64,000 bases of DNA, taken from assembly GCA_946406115.1 (NCBI GenBank), contig OX291549.1, forward strand, positions 25,257,901 through 25,321,900, given 5' to 3'. The notes beneath the pieces are model-generated. The model was not told where the DNA came from and did no database searches. It was given only the letters and a program-made list of their open reading frames with translations. Source of the DNA: Apoda limacodes (lineage: Eukaryota; Arthropoda; Insecta; Lepidoptera; Limacodidae). Position numbers and translations under genes: made by a program. Every line of letters begins with the position of its first letter. Position 1 is the first letter of the stretch. Below are positions 39,657 to 51,420 of this stretch, piece after piece.

Positions 39657-39899
39657 AAGTTTATAACGATCAAGCTAACAATGAAGACATACAAAATGTT
39701 AAAAAAATGGCGGATCAAATTTAATGCTTCGTTGGCTATCACGGACGAGGGGAATATTTATGGGGGAGAGCAAGTCAACGTTGTAGAAAACCGTTGCTAT
39801 GTGAAAAGAAGCAACGTTTTTATTCTTTTAAACACTTGTATGGATTTTTGTTTTTTATGTTACTGGCTTGAAAAGGCTCACTTTGTCGTTTAAAATCTC

Positions 39900-40990
39900 A
39901 ATCTGCGTGGAAAAGCCTACTTCATTGCAGGCTTTGTAGTTTGTTTTTTTACTGTGCTTAACTGAGTTCCAGGCCACCAAACTACTGCACCGTACGTTAA
40001 CATGGGTCGTATTATGGCTGTATAAAGCAATAGGGTTATATGGAGAGCTTAAGGCCCCATTTCTTGCCTATTAGTCTTCTGCATTGAAGGTTGTACATAC
40101 ATTGGTTATTTTTGTGCTTAGATGCTTACTCTAATTCAGCATATTGTCTAAAATTACCCCAAGGTATTTGACTTCGTTCGAAAAGGTAAGCTCATTGTCA
40201 AATAGTTTTGGCATGGTACCTAGTTATTTGAATTTTACTTTTGTTTGTGAAAAGGACCAATTCTGTCTTGTTGGGGTTTACCGCCACCTCATGGTGGTTA
40301 CACCATTCTTCCATGACTCTGAGGGCTAGTTCCATGCGAGTGCAGATAATGTTTTTTGAGTTGCCTTTGATCAGAATGGTGAAGTCGTCTGCGTAACCAA
40401 CTGTGTAGTAGCATCTGTCGTTAAGACGTTTCAACAGGTCGTCCACCACAATGTTCCACAGCAGTGGAGAGAGCACTCCTCCTTGGAGGCAGCCTTTGGC
40501 TACAATGCCTCTTTAAGTGGTGTTAACTGTGAATTGTACTGCTCTTAGCTACAGAAATTGATCAATCCACCCACTGATGGATTGATCAATTTTTCAACTC
40601 CAAATCTACTAAGAGAGCTACTAAGGCTGATACTGTTGAATTGAAGCTATGAAAGCTCTATATATATTAACCAGATGTGGCACAAGTGTTGTGTGTCCCA
40701 TTTCAAAAGTGCTGGGAATATGTTGTCCAGGCCAGCAGATTTGAAGGGTTGGAAGCTTTCAATTGCCCACCCAACTCGGACTGCAGTGACCATGGATTTG
40801 GCTATATTCCAGTCTGTAGGGGTTGGTTCTTTGTGTTCTTTATTTTCCAAGTTTGGGTCGTCAGTGACTACACATCCTGGAAAGTGTGTTTTTATAAGCA
40901 CCTCGGTTATCGCGCTATTATAGGTCTCATATGTACCATCCTGTTCTTTATTGAGCCCAGAGTTCTGTTATTATCCTGTGTTAATATCTT
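39900..40990 (-). pseudogene. Non-LTR reverse transcriptase relic (family C)
   Basis: Minus strand, broken frames. AIESFQPFKSAGLDNIFPAL, then (deleted part) QGGVLSPLLWNIVVDDLLKR, catalytic VGYADDFTILIKG, VNPNKTELVLFTNKSKI, FSNEVKYLGVILDNMLN, and a tail resembling MxxYGAVVWWPG. The FKSAGLDGIFPALLQ-type start suggests the I/LOA/R1 side of the LINE tree rather than families A or D. YADD is intact but the palm is interrupted by a large deletion and stops. Confidence 0.75.
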
Positions 40991-41458
40991 TTTCACTCTA
41001 GATGCTTCATTGGTGGAATTGATGTCACAGAACCGCCCAACGCATGTGAGTGAAAGCCGTGGGCACGAAAGTGATGGAGTTATAATTACGTAATATGGTT
41101 AAATGCAAATATTTATAGCTTTACATTACGTTGAACAAAACGCAGTACAACTTGATTTGGGTTCATACCGGGTAAATACCAATAAATAACTATTTTTACA
41201 TACCCATTCCTATTTTTAACGAGTTTATATTAATGTCAAAGTTGTAGAGACCATAATATCAATATATTTACCGTCGTTTTATAACTTTTTAATTAGAGTT
41301 TACCAAATCGTAGTTTTAACAGCTATGTTATGTGTTAAGTAAAGTAATAATGAGTTACTTAAAAACAATGAAAACGGACCAAAGGCAAAATTGTGTCGTG
41401 ATGTCGCCAGGTGTAGTAATGAGTTTACATATGAATATTAAAGATATTGTGAATATAT

Positions 41459-41674
41459 AAATAAATACATATTTTGGACATTAAATTCATACAACATGAC
41501 AAGCTTGTGTTATGGATACTAAACAACGGATACAATTAATATATTATACTTTTTTTTTTGTAAATACATATACATAAATACACCCAGACCCAAGACAGAA
41601 ATGTTTGTCCAGTGCGGGAATCGAACTCACAGCACAGCAACCGGCCACACTACCAACTGGGCTGCGAGGGAAGA
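41459..41674 (-). mobile_element. tRNA-derived SINE, copy with head
   Basis: Minus strand. The head, TCCCTCGCAGCCCAGTTGGT then AGTGTGGCCGG, is followed by an RNA polymerase III B-box-like GAGTTCGATTCCCGCACTGG. The body includes GTCTTGGGTCTGGGTGTAT and AACACAAGCTTGTC. The tail is AT-rich. It is more diverged than the copies at 48963-49224 and 49862-50070. Confidence 0.8.
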
Positions 41675-41718
41675 AGTGTATGCAATTTATTCCTATCAAG
41701 ACTAAAAAGCATAATATG

Positions 41719-41903
41719 AAAAACCGGCCAAGTGCGAGTTGGACTCGCGCACGGAGGGTTCCGTACCTACCACCATATATACGTAATTTACAAACACAAA
41801 CAAGAAAAAGTGTGCCGCTAAGCGGTCACCCATCCAAATGCTGACCAAGCCCGACGTTGATTAACTTTGAATATCGTTTCCAACAAACAAATGTGTTTGC
41901 CGG
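41719..41903. repeat. Composite repeat with 5S-rRNA-derived segment, copy 3
   Basis: Plus strand begins AACCGGCCAAGTGCGAGTTG, then GACTCGCGCACGGAGGGTTC. The minus strand at about 41819-41890 has GAAACGATATTCAAAGTTAA, CAACGTCGGGCTTGGTCAG and CATTTGGATGGGTGACCGCT, the clearest of the three 5S matches. The 5' third of 5S rRNA, with the A-box, is missing. Confidence 0.7.
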
Positions 41904-43589
41904 CACGTAAGTCTAGCGATGACCTTGAATGCGAGGGGTGCACTACCTTTCAAATCATCACCACTAGGAGTCACAAAACTGATTTAACCGAAATTGAAAA
42001 ATTGGATGAACTGTCTTTACACACATTTTTCTTTTTCTTTGGAATCATTTATTATGTTTTAGATTTGTCAGAATCGAATTTTATTCTTTCATACTTACAT
42101 TCCAAAAAAAATTCTACATGTATATAAAAATGTATTTTTTTTGTTTGTTTTTTACAATATTCATCAAATTGCCCAGAAACTTTGGTGAGTTTTAGTGCAC
42201 ATGAGCAAATTTCCAAGGAAAATGAATCCTGATCCACTGCATTAAAACCGTAAAAATGATTTTTTAACCCACCTCCGGTTCTATGCCCTGTAGTTATGAC
42301 GCGTTATAGACTTCATCATTATGTGTTTTTTACATAAAATAAGTGTCAAATCTGTCTCATTTCGAACCTAAAAAACTGAAATTGAAGTGCTCTCTCGGTT
42401 CTCTCACTTATTTTTATCCTTATCCACTGAAACATTAAATTTGTTAGAATAACAAATATAAATATTAAAATAAATGTATCTCTGCAGAGAGCTAAAGTGA
42501 TTTGGAATGCATCCTAAGTGATTTACTATGTCAATATTGAAATTTTACAATTTTTTTAGAATTTTTTGTTAAAAATTTCGACGCAACTCCGGCAACTAAA
42601 AATGGACCCCCCTCAACCCCCTCACAATCACATAATTCTCAAATTCAGGCGACTTGTTTCAAGACCCAACCCAAAATTTTAAATAGGTAAAAGACAACTG
42701 AATGAAACAACTAATAAAAAATATTATAGTGCAACAAACTTTTGAGGTCAAAAATCACATATCACTACAGTTGCCATATTGAAATGGTGTGAACTTACAA
42801 CAACACTAGCAACCAAACACCCCAGGTCGGAATGTACATTCCGATAATGCACATAGAGTAAATTACTGGGTTATTATACTGATTTTTTTTATCTAAAATT
42901 TAGCATCTATTTATTGCCTGGGAATCATGGATGCAATTTTTTACAGATTTTTCATTAATACTTGTAAAGAGAGTGGTCGCTATTGTTTCTAGCAGCAGTT
43001 TGAATAAAATAATAATCTCTGAACAACTTAATATTGTTGTATACTTTAGTTGAGTTACAATTACTTATGAGTAACTCACATAGTAACAGCTTGACTTAAT
43101 TAAGAGTTTCCAGTATTTAAGCATAGAAAAGTTAAGATGCTACATGGCTGAGTAGTTACTTGGCTTAAAAACTAATCTTAAATGCAATGCTAGTAGTGCA
43201 ATTCTCCTACTATGTGCCTATATCTGTCTGTGATCCAGTAGTGAAGGTTGAAGTCAGGCCTTGTAATATTGTTTATTATTTTAATTCCTGGTCTACCTAT
43301 TTGCTACTATTTACAACACTCTACTCTAAACTAAATGGTTGGGGAAAGTGAAGATGAAGATCTGGAGGGCTAAAATCTCCATATTAATGTAATGACTCTA
43401 ATGACAGATTTAGCCAACTACAAAGCTAGGAATAGGTTTTGGGAATTAGCTATCCCACTGGAAGTCATGTTTTCTGACACACCCTAAAAACTTAACTAAG
43501 TGTGTACCAATTAAGGGCTATAAAAATATGAAGTCGGTTTAAAATGCAACTTGAATGCTGAACTTATTGTGTATATGTTATTGAATTGA

Positions 43590-43745
43590 GAGTCGATTAT
43601 ATACCACTATAGTGGCAAACAAGCACAAGCTTGTCTAATGTTGTGCGGTCAGTGTAACCAAGGAATGCCATCCAGGGTCATTAACAACCCTTTTAAGCAA
43701 TTTACTCCCTTCTTGTAAAAACCCATATTGGGTATTGATAATGGT
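43590..43745 (-). mobile_element. LINE family A, degraded 3' end
   Basis: ATACCACTATAGTGGCAAAC, then AAGC and a diverged GTCAGTGTAACCAAGGAATG. This is the recognisable tail of family A, about 150 bp, without coding sequence. Confidence 0.55.
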
Positions 43746-44389
43746 AATCCCCTGCTGGTATATGTATGTGCAAGTACTAACTAAAAATTAAAAAAAAAAA
43801 ACCACTAAAAAAATAAACTACACACCTGCATGCACATGGAAAATTGAGCTTGTTATTTTTGCCTTGAAGTTGAATGCCAAAAAATAATTGTCTCCTATTC
43901 TTTAGTGGGATTTGAAGGTGATGTTATTTTTTTCATCCTTAATAACTTTAAAACAATTTATTTTTAAATTATTAACTTTATTTGATACCTTCACAACAAG
44001 CTTTTATATTTTTTGCCTCTAACTTAAGCAAACCTACTTAGAATAATTAATAGGGAATTTAAAAATGTTACTACTTAACTTTATTTAATTTAAAAATAAA
44101 TTAATTTATAGCCACTTAGGTATTTCATTTTTACCCAAGTTATACTGACAGTGGGGATTATGAGGATAAATAAGAAATATTTATGTATTTGACTTAGAAA
44201 AGCATCTATTGTGATGACTGAGGCTCTCTAAAAACCAAGCACAAACAACTGTGTCATTAACTACCACAGCATAAAAAATAATCATAATTAGCACTTTTTG
44301 TTTAATTTTTCTGTTACACAACACACCAAAGATTTAAACAACACAATAGAAATCAATCAAATAAAATGGATATAAAATAGGTGGGCGAT

Positions 44390-46062
44390 TTGCGAGCTAT
44401 CCTTCTGGGAGTCGTGCTTTCTGGTCGCTTGCCAAAGCTGCCGAAGGGAACTTTTGACAGTCCTTGTTACCACCACTGCGAAAGACCGATGGTGACTTGA
44501 CCCATAGAGCTAAAGAGAAAGCCGATCTACTGGGCAGTCTCTTTGCCTCGAAGTCGAACATGAACAATAAAGTTACCTCCTATACCTACTATACCGTGAT
44601 GGGGTAAGACTATGCCCGCAATATCCATAACACAGCGGGAGGTCCGGCGGGCGTTGCTTTCATTGACGTTCATCAGTCTAGTGGGCCAGACGGTATACCA
44701 GCAGTGGTGCTTTAGCAGTGTGCTCCTGAGTTATGTCCTGTACTCACGCGCCTCTTCGCGCTTTCGTACCACACTAGGCAATTTTCGTCTTCATAGAAGA
44801 CTGCGAATGTGCACCCGGTGCCCAAAAAGGGCGATAGATCAGATCCATCGAATTACAGGCCTATCGCTATCACCTCTCTCCTCTCCAAGGTGATGGAGCG
44901 TGTGATCAACACACAGCTTCTAAGATACCTAGAAGTACACGACCTGGTCAGTGACCGTCAATATAGCTTTCGCCACGTTCGCTCGACTGGTCAGGGGGAG
45001 GCATTGGCATGTAGCCTGAACATAGCAAAGGCGTTCGATCAGGTCTGGCACCGGGGTCTTCTATCGAAGTAGCCAGCTTACGGATTGCCCGAGGGTTTGT
45101 GCAAATGGGTTACTAGCTTTATATCCGGCAGACGCATATGAACCGTAGTTGAAGGTAGTTGCTCTGATAGCATGGACATTAATGCTGGTGTCCCGCAAGG
45201 CTCTGTGCTGTCTCCTACGCTGTTTCTACTGCATATCAATGACATGTTGGACATCAACAACATACGTTGCTATGCAGATAAAAGTACTGGAGACCCTTAT
45301 TACACGAGTCGTGCAAACATCCTTCTTTCAGTTGTGGAGGAAAACCGCGGAACACTTGTGTCAAATCGAGACCACACTGTCCAAGGTCTCTGACTGGGGA
45401 CGGGCAAAGTTGGTCCGATTTAACCCTACAAAGACACAAGTGTGCGCGTTCACCGCGAAGAAAACCCCATTCACTGTAGTCCCACAATTCCAGAACACTA
45501 CCCTCTCCATCTCAACAGATTGAAGCAGTACTTCACGTCGGGCAAAGGTTGTTACTTTACAAATCCAGAGTTCGGCCCCAAATGGAGTACTGCTGCCAGA
45601 TACCAGCTTGGCCCTTTTGACTCAGTTCAACGACGGGCTGTGAGAATTGTCGACGATTCCAAACTCACTTGCGGTATCGAGCCCTTTAGTCTGAGGAGAA
45701 TTTGCCTCCCTGTGTGTGTTCTACCGCTTGTACAATGGGTTGTGTTCTGAGGAATTGTTCGAAATGATGCCCACGGCTACTTTCTACCATCGCACCGCTC
45801 TCCATCGGCAGGGAATTCATTCTCACACTTTAGAACCTAAATGGTCGCTTACAGTGCGGTTTCAGAGAAACTTCCACCAGCAAACGCTTAAATTGTGGAA
45901 TGAGTTCCCTGCCAAGGTTTTCTCCAAGGACTTAAGGAGTTGTTCAAGAAAGAAGTTATTACAATTCTGAAGGGTCGGAAACCTGCGAGTGATACCCCTG
46001 GTGTTGCAAGCGTCCATAGGCTACGATGATCGTTTACCACCTTAGTGGTACTAAAAAAAAAA
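44390..46062 (+). mobile_element. LINE family A, longest copy, inactive
   Basis: Plus strand, 1.67 kb. Pre-RT sequence (SGSRAFWSLAKAAEGNF, LPPLRKTDGDLTHRAKEK), then HPVPKKGDRSDPSNYRPIAI, LNIAKAFDQVWHRGL, NAGVPQGSVLSP and RCYADKST, so the second catalytic Asp of YADD is Lys. It continues through TKTQVCAFTAKKTPFTVVPQ to FYRLYNGLCSEELFEMMPTA and a poly(A)-like end after GGTACTAAAAAA. It has several stops and frameshifts, plus a gap after HVRSTG. It abuts no target duplication that I can see. Confidence 0.87.
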
Positions 46063-46530
46063 AGGTACTGGAAGCACAAGCAAAAATTCCGACACAACGT
46101 CAGAGAAACATAGCATTTGTATGTTCCAGGGAATTGATGACGACCCTACTAAAAAAAACTATTACCTAACCTTTCCACAGCAAAAAGATCTTGCTTGAGC
46201 CCTACTAGGGTAAACAAAATAATATTCATTCATGATTATCAACCATCCCGATGGGAAAAACTGATGGTACCAACTTAATAGCAATCTGCATATTCACTCG
46301 TGGCCGTAGGATCTTAGGCAATTAATTGATTTTATGCCACCAAATAGAAATTATTGACATTTGTTGGATACAATCAACTTTCATTTGAATTTATTTCTAC
46401 TTGCTATATCCATTCTATTTGATTGATTTCTATTGTGTTTTTTGAATCTTTGGTATGGAGTGTGAAGGAAAAATTAAGTTTATTAGAGTGTAGGCAGACC
46501 CTAACAAGGATGGTGTGATAGCCGAGCTAT

Positions 46531-46668
46531 AGGGCTTCATTTCATAGCAAAACCGCCCAAAAGAAACGCTATAAGTCAACATTAGATTTTGCTAGCAAAA
46601 GCTAATGAAACGCGAACGGCTAAAAATTCTGCTACTTAGTGTTAAAAAATCGCCAAATGGAACGCTCT
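46531..46668. mobile_element. MITE family M1, short copy
   Basis: Shares about 126 bases (46543-46668) at roughly 95% identity with 48343-48468: AGCAAAACCGCCCAAAAGAA, then CGCTATAAGTCAACA and GGAACGC at the end. The left edge reads AGGGCTTCAT, a weak partner to the right end GGAACGCTCT. It probably lost its left half. It lies in intron 1, 460 bp from exon 1. Confidence 0.75.
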
Positions 46669-47131
46669 ATATATGTATGGAAGCTGAAAAAATAAAAGTT
46701 TTGGATAGATCCAGTTTAGATAGAATCAATATTTAAATATTGTGTATGGTATAGAAATAATTAAGTGAGATCATTTAGCTTTTCCACCCTGTATATCTTA
46801 TAAGCAGGGGGAAGTTTTGAATTCATACCAGTAAATAAATATTAAGGTATATATTTACTTAATATTGGGCATGAGCTACTTTTGCTTAATTTTTTTTTTT
46901 TAATTGATATAGAAGCATTTCCTTGTATACAAATGAAGAACGAAAATCGGTGGAAAAGAAAAGTTTAGAAAAAATCCATACAAAAAATATAGTTACCGCC
47001 GACTTTTGCATTTCATTTGTGTGTTAGGGGGTGCTTCTTTAACCTTTTAGACATGTTCTATGCATAAACAACTAGTGCCCAATAAGTAAATATTTACCAA
47101 ATATTGGAATTAATATTATACGGGTACTAAC

Positions 47132-47259
47132 ACAACCATTCCATAGGCTCCTTCACCAATGTATTGCAAATTGGTATATCTAGGACCCACTTCAAACACC
47201 TGCCCGCGGACAATCTCCGCATTGGGATTAGTGTTAGTGGCACCTGCTGCTTCAGCCAT
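47132..47259 (-). CDS. rl: ERK MAP kinase (rolled), coding exon 1
   Basis: First coding exon of the ERK serine/threonine kinase, the last kinase of the Ras-Raf-MEK-ERK cascade, acting in cytoplasm and nucleus. It encodes residues 1-42 plus two bases of codon 43. The N-terminus is short and polar and leads into the conserved block [14 protein letters not shown], then the ATP-binding glycine-rich loop GEGAYG at residues 35-40. The chosen ATG has A at -3 and G at +4. A second in-frame ATG lies directly upstream (47260-47262) in a weaker context, so a 365-residue form is possible. The donor reads GT|GTTAGT, so the intron is in phase 2 and codon 43 (Val) is completed by exon 2, giving GMVVSA as in Drosophila rolled. 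I am very sure of identity. The start choice is slightly uncertain. Confidence 0.95.
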
Positions 47260-47262
47260 CAT

Positions 47263-47595
47263 TAGCACTCAAAAATGAAGTAGATCCAGTGCAAACTTAA
47301 TCTTACGGTCAAAGTATATCACAGAATTCACTATTAAATTAGAACTTAACAGCACAGGAAATCCATTCCAAACCAGAACGATTCACCCTGGATATAAATC
47401 ACTTAACCATAATAATATACCATTTCACTACACTTCATAACCTTATACAACGAAACTTTTCTAAATAATAATCCACTTGTCACCCGCTTATCATTTTCGT
47501 TGCCCGTCCGATCCCACGAACGTTGTTGACGTACACAGGCAGCACAGCAGCTCGTCTCAAAGACAGTGTTATGTTGCCAGTGCAACTTAAGTTAT
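47263..47595 (-). promoter_or_regulatory. ERK 5' UTR and proximal promoter region
   Basis: Unique, moderately GC-richer sequence upstream of the ERK ATG, bounded on the far side by a MITE at 47600. No TATA box or initiator could be fixed. The transcription start should lie here if there is no upstream non-coding exon. Confidence 0.4.
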
Positions 47596-47596
47596 G

Positions 47597-47817
47597 TTCC
47601 ATATCACGCCGAGTAATTATCGCACGGTAAAGTTGAAAAATCAACCCGTTCTGGAACGAGTGTTTGACAGTTAATTTTTACACTGACAGGAGTAAATTTC
47701 AATCTTTTCTATGGCAGTGTAAAGATATCAACTTGACAGTTGGAAAATTACTCTATCCCGGGCGTCCCAAAGCCACTCTTTTAACATCTCCTCGTTGCGA
47801 TTTGGAACGCACCCTTA
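47597..47817. mobile_element. MITE family M2, copy 1
   Basis: Matches 54034-54253 in the same orientation. Shared blocks include CCGAGTAATTATCGC, CGGTAAAGTTGAAAAATCAA, CAACTTGACAGTTGGAAAAT, TACTCTA(T/C)CCCGGGCGTC and TCCTCGTTGCGATTT. The right end GGAACGCACCCTTA is inverted-repeat-like to the degenerate left start TTAAGTTATGTTCC. Family M1 has a similar AGGGCGTTCC end. It sits just upstream of the presumed ERK promoter. Confidence 0.75.
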
Positions 47818-48124
47818 GAGATTTAGAACCACGTCGTATCTAAAAAGGAACGAAATCCTATATTAAGGAACACAAATACGAATAAAAATCTGTGTTAAAC
47901 ATCAATATGCTTTAAAGGTTTACAAAACATTATATCGGGCACGCCTCCAGTACGCTTTACAAATTTGTTTACGGCAGCAAAATGACGTCAAAACTGTTGT
48001 TTCGCATATATGCTGTCTCGCTCTACCTCTATTGCAATTTCCATAGTTGTATCCTTATTGACACATTTCCACATTTAGCTGTGGAATTGCTACTTCACCA
48101 ACGCACACAAACTGCGAATCATGA

Positions 48125-48468
48125 AGGGCGTTCCTTCTGAGCTGCGTTAAAATTTAATAGTTAAACCTCATTTTAGCACCAACTACCCGTTCCGTTTGAG
48201 CGCATCTAACAATTTCAGCGGCGCTATTATTGTCCAAATGAAACGCGTTTCGCGTCATTCTTTGACAGTTCCGTGTGTGTAAATGTTTAAAACATAGCGC
48301 AAAATACCCACCTCCCGATATGGGTTTTTGGTAGCAACATTTCGTAGCAAAACCGCCCAAAAGAAACGCTATAAGTCAACACTAGATTTTGCTACCAAAA
48401 GCTAATGAAACGCGAACCGCTAAAAATTCTGCTACTTAGTGTTAAAAAATCGCCAAATGGAACGCCCT
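48125..48468. mobile_element. MITE family M1, full copy
   Basis: Terminal inverted repeats AGGGCGTTCC (48125-48134) and GGAACGCCCT (48459-48468), 344 bp in all. No clean target duplication (AATCATGA against AATGTTAA, 5 of 8). Its right 126 bases are the part shared with 46531-46668. No coding potential. Confidence 0.75.
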
Positions 48469-48726
48469 AATGTTAAGCATTTGTAATCCGTCTTATTAGA
48501 AGAATAGCCACAGAAATAGTGCACCATTACATTATTAGGTAAATAACATTTACATCATCATAAAAACGACAATGGCACAATGCGCCTTTTCCGCCTAATT
48601 CGACCACAAACACGTTCATACACACACACACACAAACACACATCTTACAGTTTATCTGATTAGTGTCCAAAATGGTCACACAAGGAAAAAGAACGAAAGG
48701 AACGTATCAAATAGGCAACGCAATAA

Positions 48727-49438
48727 TAGTGGCGTTTTGTTTACCGACATAATTCACATTATGCGCTTAATGTCAATAATCCAACCATAGAGAATGAGCC
48801 AAAATTTGTACAGGGTGTCGTACAGAATTTGTGTTTTTTTAACACTTGACTGGATTATAACATTAAACGCATTGAAGCAGTGAACAGAACGCACCTAATG
48901 TCAAATAGAACGCATTTCGTTTTTTTGGAAAGATCCGGCAACACTATTATAAGAAGAATGGCAACACTATTAATAATAAATAAATAAATATTGTTTGACA
49001 TTACACACAGCGCTGTCTGGCCTCAAAGTAAGCAAAGCTTGTGTTATGGGACAACGGATATAAATAGACGAATATTACTTTTTTTTGTAAATACATACAT
49101 AAATACACCTAGACTCAAAACAAACACAAATGTTTATATTATGACATAAATGTTTGTCCAGCGCGGGAATTGAACCCACACCCTCTGCAGCTGGCCACAC
49201 TACCAACTAGGCTGCGAGGGAGTCAAATTATAAGAAGAAGAATGGCAATAGTATTATATTTACCTTAGATATTTAAGGTACGTTCTGTTCACTGCTTCAA
49301 TGCGTTTAATGTCATAATCCAACCAAGTTAAAAAGACATAAATTTTGCGTGACACACTGTACAAATCTTGGATCATTCTTTTCAGTTGGATTATTACACA
49401 TCAACATTAGACGCATAATGTGCATAATGTTGGTCAAC
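48727..49438. repeat. Palindromic element split by a SINE
   Basis: Left arm 48727-48895 and right arm 49270-49438 are inverted copies of about 170 bases. The innermost 40 bases (GGATTATAACATTAAACGCA, then TTGAAGCAGTGAACAGAACG) are nearly exact, and the arms diverge outward. A SINE lies between them. Without the SINE it would be a roughly 440 bp fold-back MITE. Confidence 0.85.
48963..49224 (-). mobile_element. tRNA-derived SINE, full copy
   Basis: Minus strand. Head GACTCCCTCGCAGCCTAGTT, then GGTAGTGTGGCCAGC. The pol III B-box-like GGTTCAATTCCCGCGCTGG follows. The body has TTTGAGTCTAGGTGTATTTA and ACACAAGCTTTGCTTAC, and the AT-rich tail ends TATTTATTTATTTATTATTA. It is flanked by a target duplication, ATTATAAGAAGAATGGCAA at about 48946-48965 and a near copy with an extra AAG at about 49229-49250. 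It is inserted in the loop of a palindromic element. Confidence 0.87.
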
Positions 49439-49669
49439 AAAACACCACTTTACTATATAACGTAGTGATTATTTACTCTATGATTATACCAAGAGTGCGG
49501 TCCAGGTACGATAAACAACGACCATATTCGTCCTAATATAGTCATACCCACGGGTCCACGACGTGAATCTAAAATAATCCAACTTAAGCCAACTGACTAC
49601 AAATAACCACTACTCGTAGCATGGTATTTCTTTTTTTTAGTTGTTTTATCATTATTTTTATTTAAATTA

Positions 49670-49763
49670 TAGACGAGCAGCATGAGATGCTGGTGTGTCT
49701 ATCTAAAGTGATGGATATGTTTTAGTCCTTTTCACTAAAATGTTATTCACTTAATATGTCATT
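49670..49763 (+). repeat. 94-bp two-hairpin repeat, copy 1
   Basis: TAGACGAGCAGCATGAGATG, then CTGGTGTGTCTATCTAAAGT and TTTTAGTCCTTTTCACTAAA, ending TTAATATGTCATT. It matches 62072-62165 base for base in length with about five substitutions. Two short potential stems, CAGCAT/ATGCTG (within GAC...GTC) and TTAGT/ACTAA, are preserved in both. Identity unknown. Confidence 0.75.
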
Positions 49764-49861
49764 CTTGTAAGGTCTCAGTCTCAGGAATCAGCAGGAGTTA
49801 AGCTGCCAATCTATAAATTTATTTGATAAACATTCTTAACAACCATGAAATGGAATAGCTG

Positions 49862-50070
49862 ACTCCCTCGCAGCCTAGTTGGTAGTGTGGCTGCTGTGGG
49901 TTCAATTCCCGCACTGAACAAACATATATGTGATTAGCATTTGTGTTTGTCTTGAATCTGGGTGTATTTATATAAAAAAAAGTAGTTTATATGTGTTTGC
50001 ATCCGTTGTCTGGTATCCATAACACAATCTTTGCTTACTATGGGGCCAGACAGCGCTGTGTGTAATGTCC
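49862..50070 (+). mobile_element. tRNA-derived SINE, plus-strand copy
   Basis: Head ACTCCCTCGCAGCCTAGTTG, then GTAGTGTGGC, a B-box-like GGGTTCAATTCCCGCACTG, body TGTTTGTCTTGAATCTGGGT and end CAGACAGCGCTGTGTGTAAT. A short gap in the head relative to 48963-49224. Same family, opposite strand. Confidence 0.87.
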
Positions 50071-50379
50071 ATACTCATCACAGGTTCTGTTATCTCAGTG
50101 TCAGTTTTGATATTGTTACTTTCCTTATTCCATTTCTCTGTTAAGTTTGTTGATACGTTTCACTTTTGTGACTTCTTAGGTTAATTTGTGGTTTGTTATA
50201 ATTGTTTTGCTTGTAATCATTGTAATTACTGAAAACAAGCGGCCTTCTGCATTTTGTTGGGTCTTGTGCTATTTTGTGAGATAGGTATTGTAAAGATTAG
50301 GGCTCGTTAGGTTTAAATTTCAATAAATTGCGTTAGTTAATTTTTGATTTTTATTCCATTTTCTAGTGCAGTCTAACTT

Positions 50380-51420
50380 GAATAGCTAGTTTCAAAAGAT
50401 ATTAGAACAGAAGTACACCAGCGTTTATTTTTTGATAGCAGAATTTCAATATCATTGTTCCGGCATCGGTTGTTCCTTTGTGACTGGCCATAAAATGGCA
50501 TCAAGTATGGAAGAGGTTTTCTACGACTGTTACTTTGACAAGAAGATCAATTTTTTGTAAGTTATCGACAAGGTGCCGTAAATGTTCAGCAGATTCTTTT
50601 CTAATTGGATCTTGTTGGAAGATCGATTTGATGTGGTTGTGAATTAGTAATTTCGTGTTGTGAAATCTGTTACAGAGTAAAAACCAAGCAATATGATATT
50701 ACGAGGCAGTAAGCTCTATGGATTGAATAACTCAGGTCGCATTTCCTTCTAAAGCTGCTCTCAAATAGTGAAATTTGTTAATTTCGCTTATACGCGGGTT
50801 ATCATGAACTAGTGAGATCAATATATCGTGGAATTCAAGCCACTAATCATAACGGCCACTAAATCGAGGTGATTTTATAGCATAAAGCTTGAGACACTAT
50901 TATCCATCACTGGAATCAAGGCATGAATATTATTTTCGAAATCTTTTGTTGCAGGATTCTTCTGTATTATATCGGAATACCTTATCATCCTTGGACTGGC
51001 TCTTCTCATGGTCATTAGAAGGGTGAATCGGCGATGGCGATCTAGGCCTACACGCTGGAAATTGACATCTGACTGTCCCTACAGGGGTTCTGGAGGTGCA
51101 TGGTCGGCTTACCAAACTAAGCTGCGAATCTATGCTCTTCGGTGACAAAGAACTGACCCTCTTTAAATTGCGTTCAACATCCTTTAACAGACATTTAGCA
51201 AATTCCCGTTCGGCGTATTGAAGTTCTGGATCGTCCACTAATATTTCAATTTGCTCTTGAATTTTATTAAATTCTGAATAAACTGTTTCTATATGAGATA
51301 TGCGAGTTTTAATTTGACACAAGTCTACTGCTGAAATTATTGTATCTGTAAATGTTTCTATGAATTTAGAAAATGACGTAAGGCTTGCCTTTTTACTTCC
51401 ACGTTTTTTTAATTAATTCT
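50380..51420 (-). pseudogene. BEL/Pao retrotransposon gag relic
   Basis: Minus strand. ASLTSFSKFIETFTDTIISA, IETVYSEFNKIQEQIEILVD, then after a gap KSPRFSGRYD(stop)WLEFHDIL, SLVHDNPRISEINKFHYLRA, and further pieces such as LLIHNHIKSIFQQDPIRKES and AEHLRHLVDNLQKIDLLVKV. This is the BEL/Pao gag (DUF1759) pattern: FxGDxxxWxxFxDxFxxxVHxNxxLSxxxKFxYLxxxLxGxA. Several stops and frameshifts, and no protein-coding potential. It lies 3' of a protease-region relic on the same strand, the reverse of the normal order. Confidence 0.8.

Noticed and set aside
40677..41093. 138-codon open frame on the plus strand
   Set aside because: Antisense shadow of the family C reverse-transcriptase relic.
41819..41890. 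5S rRNA gene
   Set aside because: Only the central and 3' parts of 5S are present, the 5' third is replaced by unrelated sequence, and the same chimera occurs three times.
49862..49925. tRNA gene
   Set aside because: There is a B-box-like and tRNA-like head but no complete cloverleaf, and it continues into a repeated SINE body.
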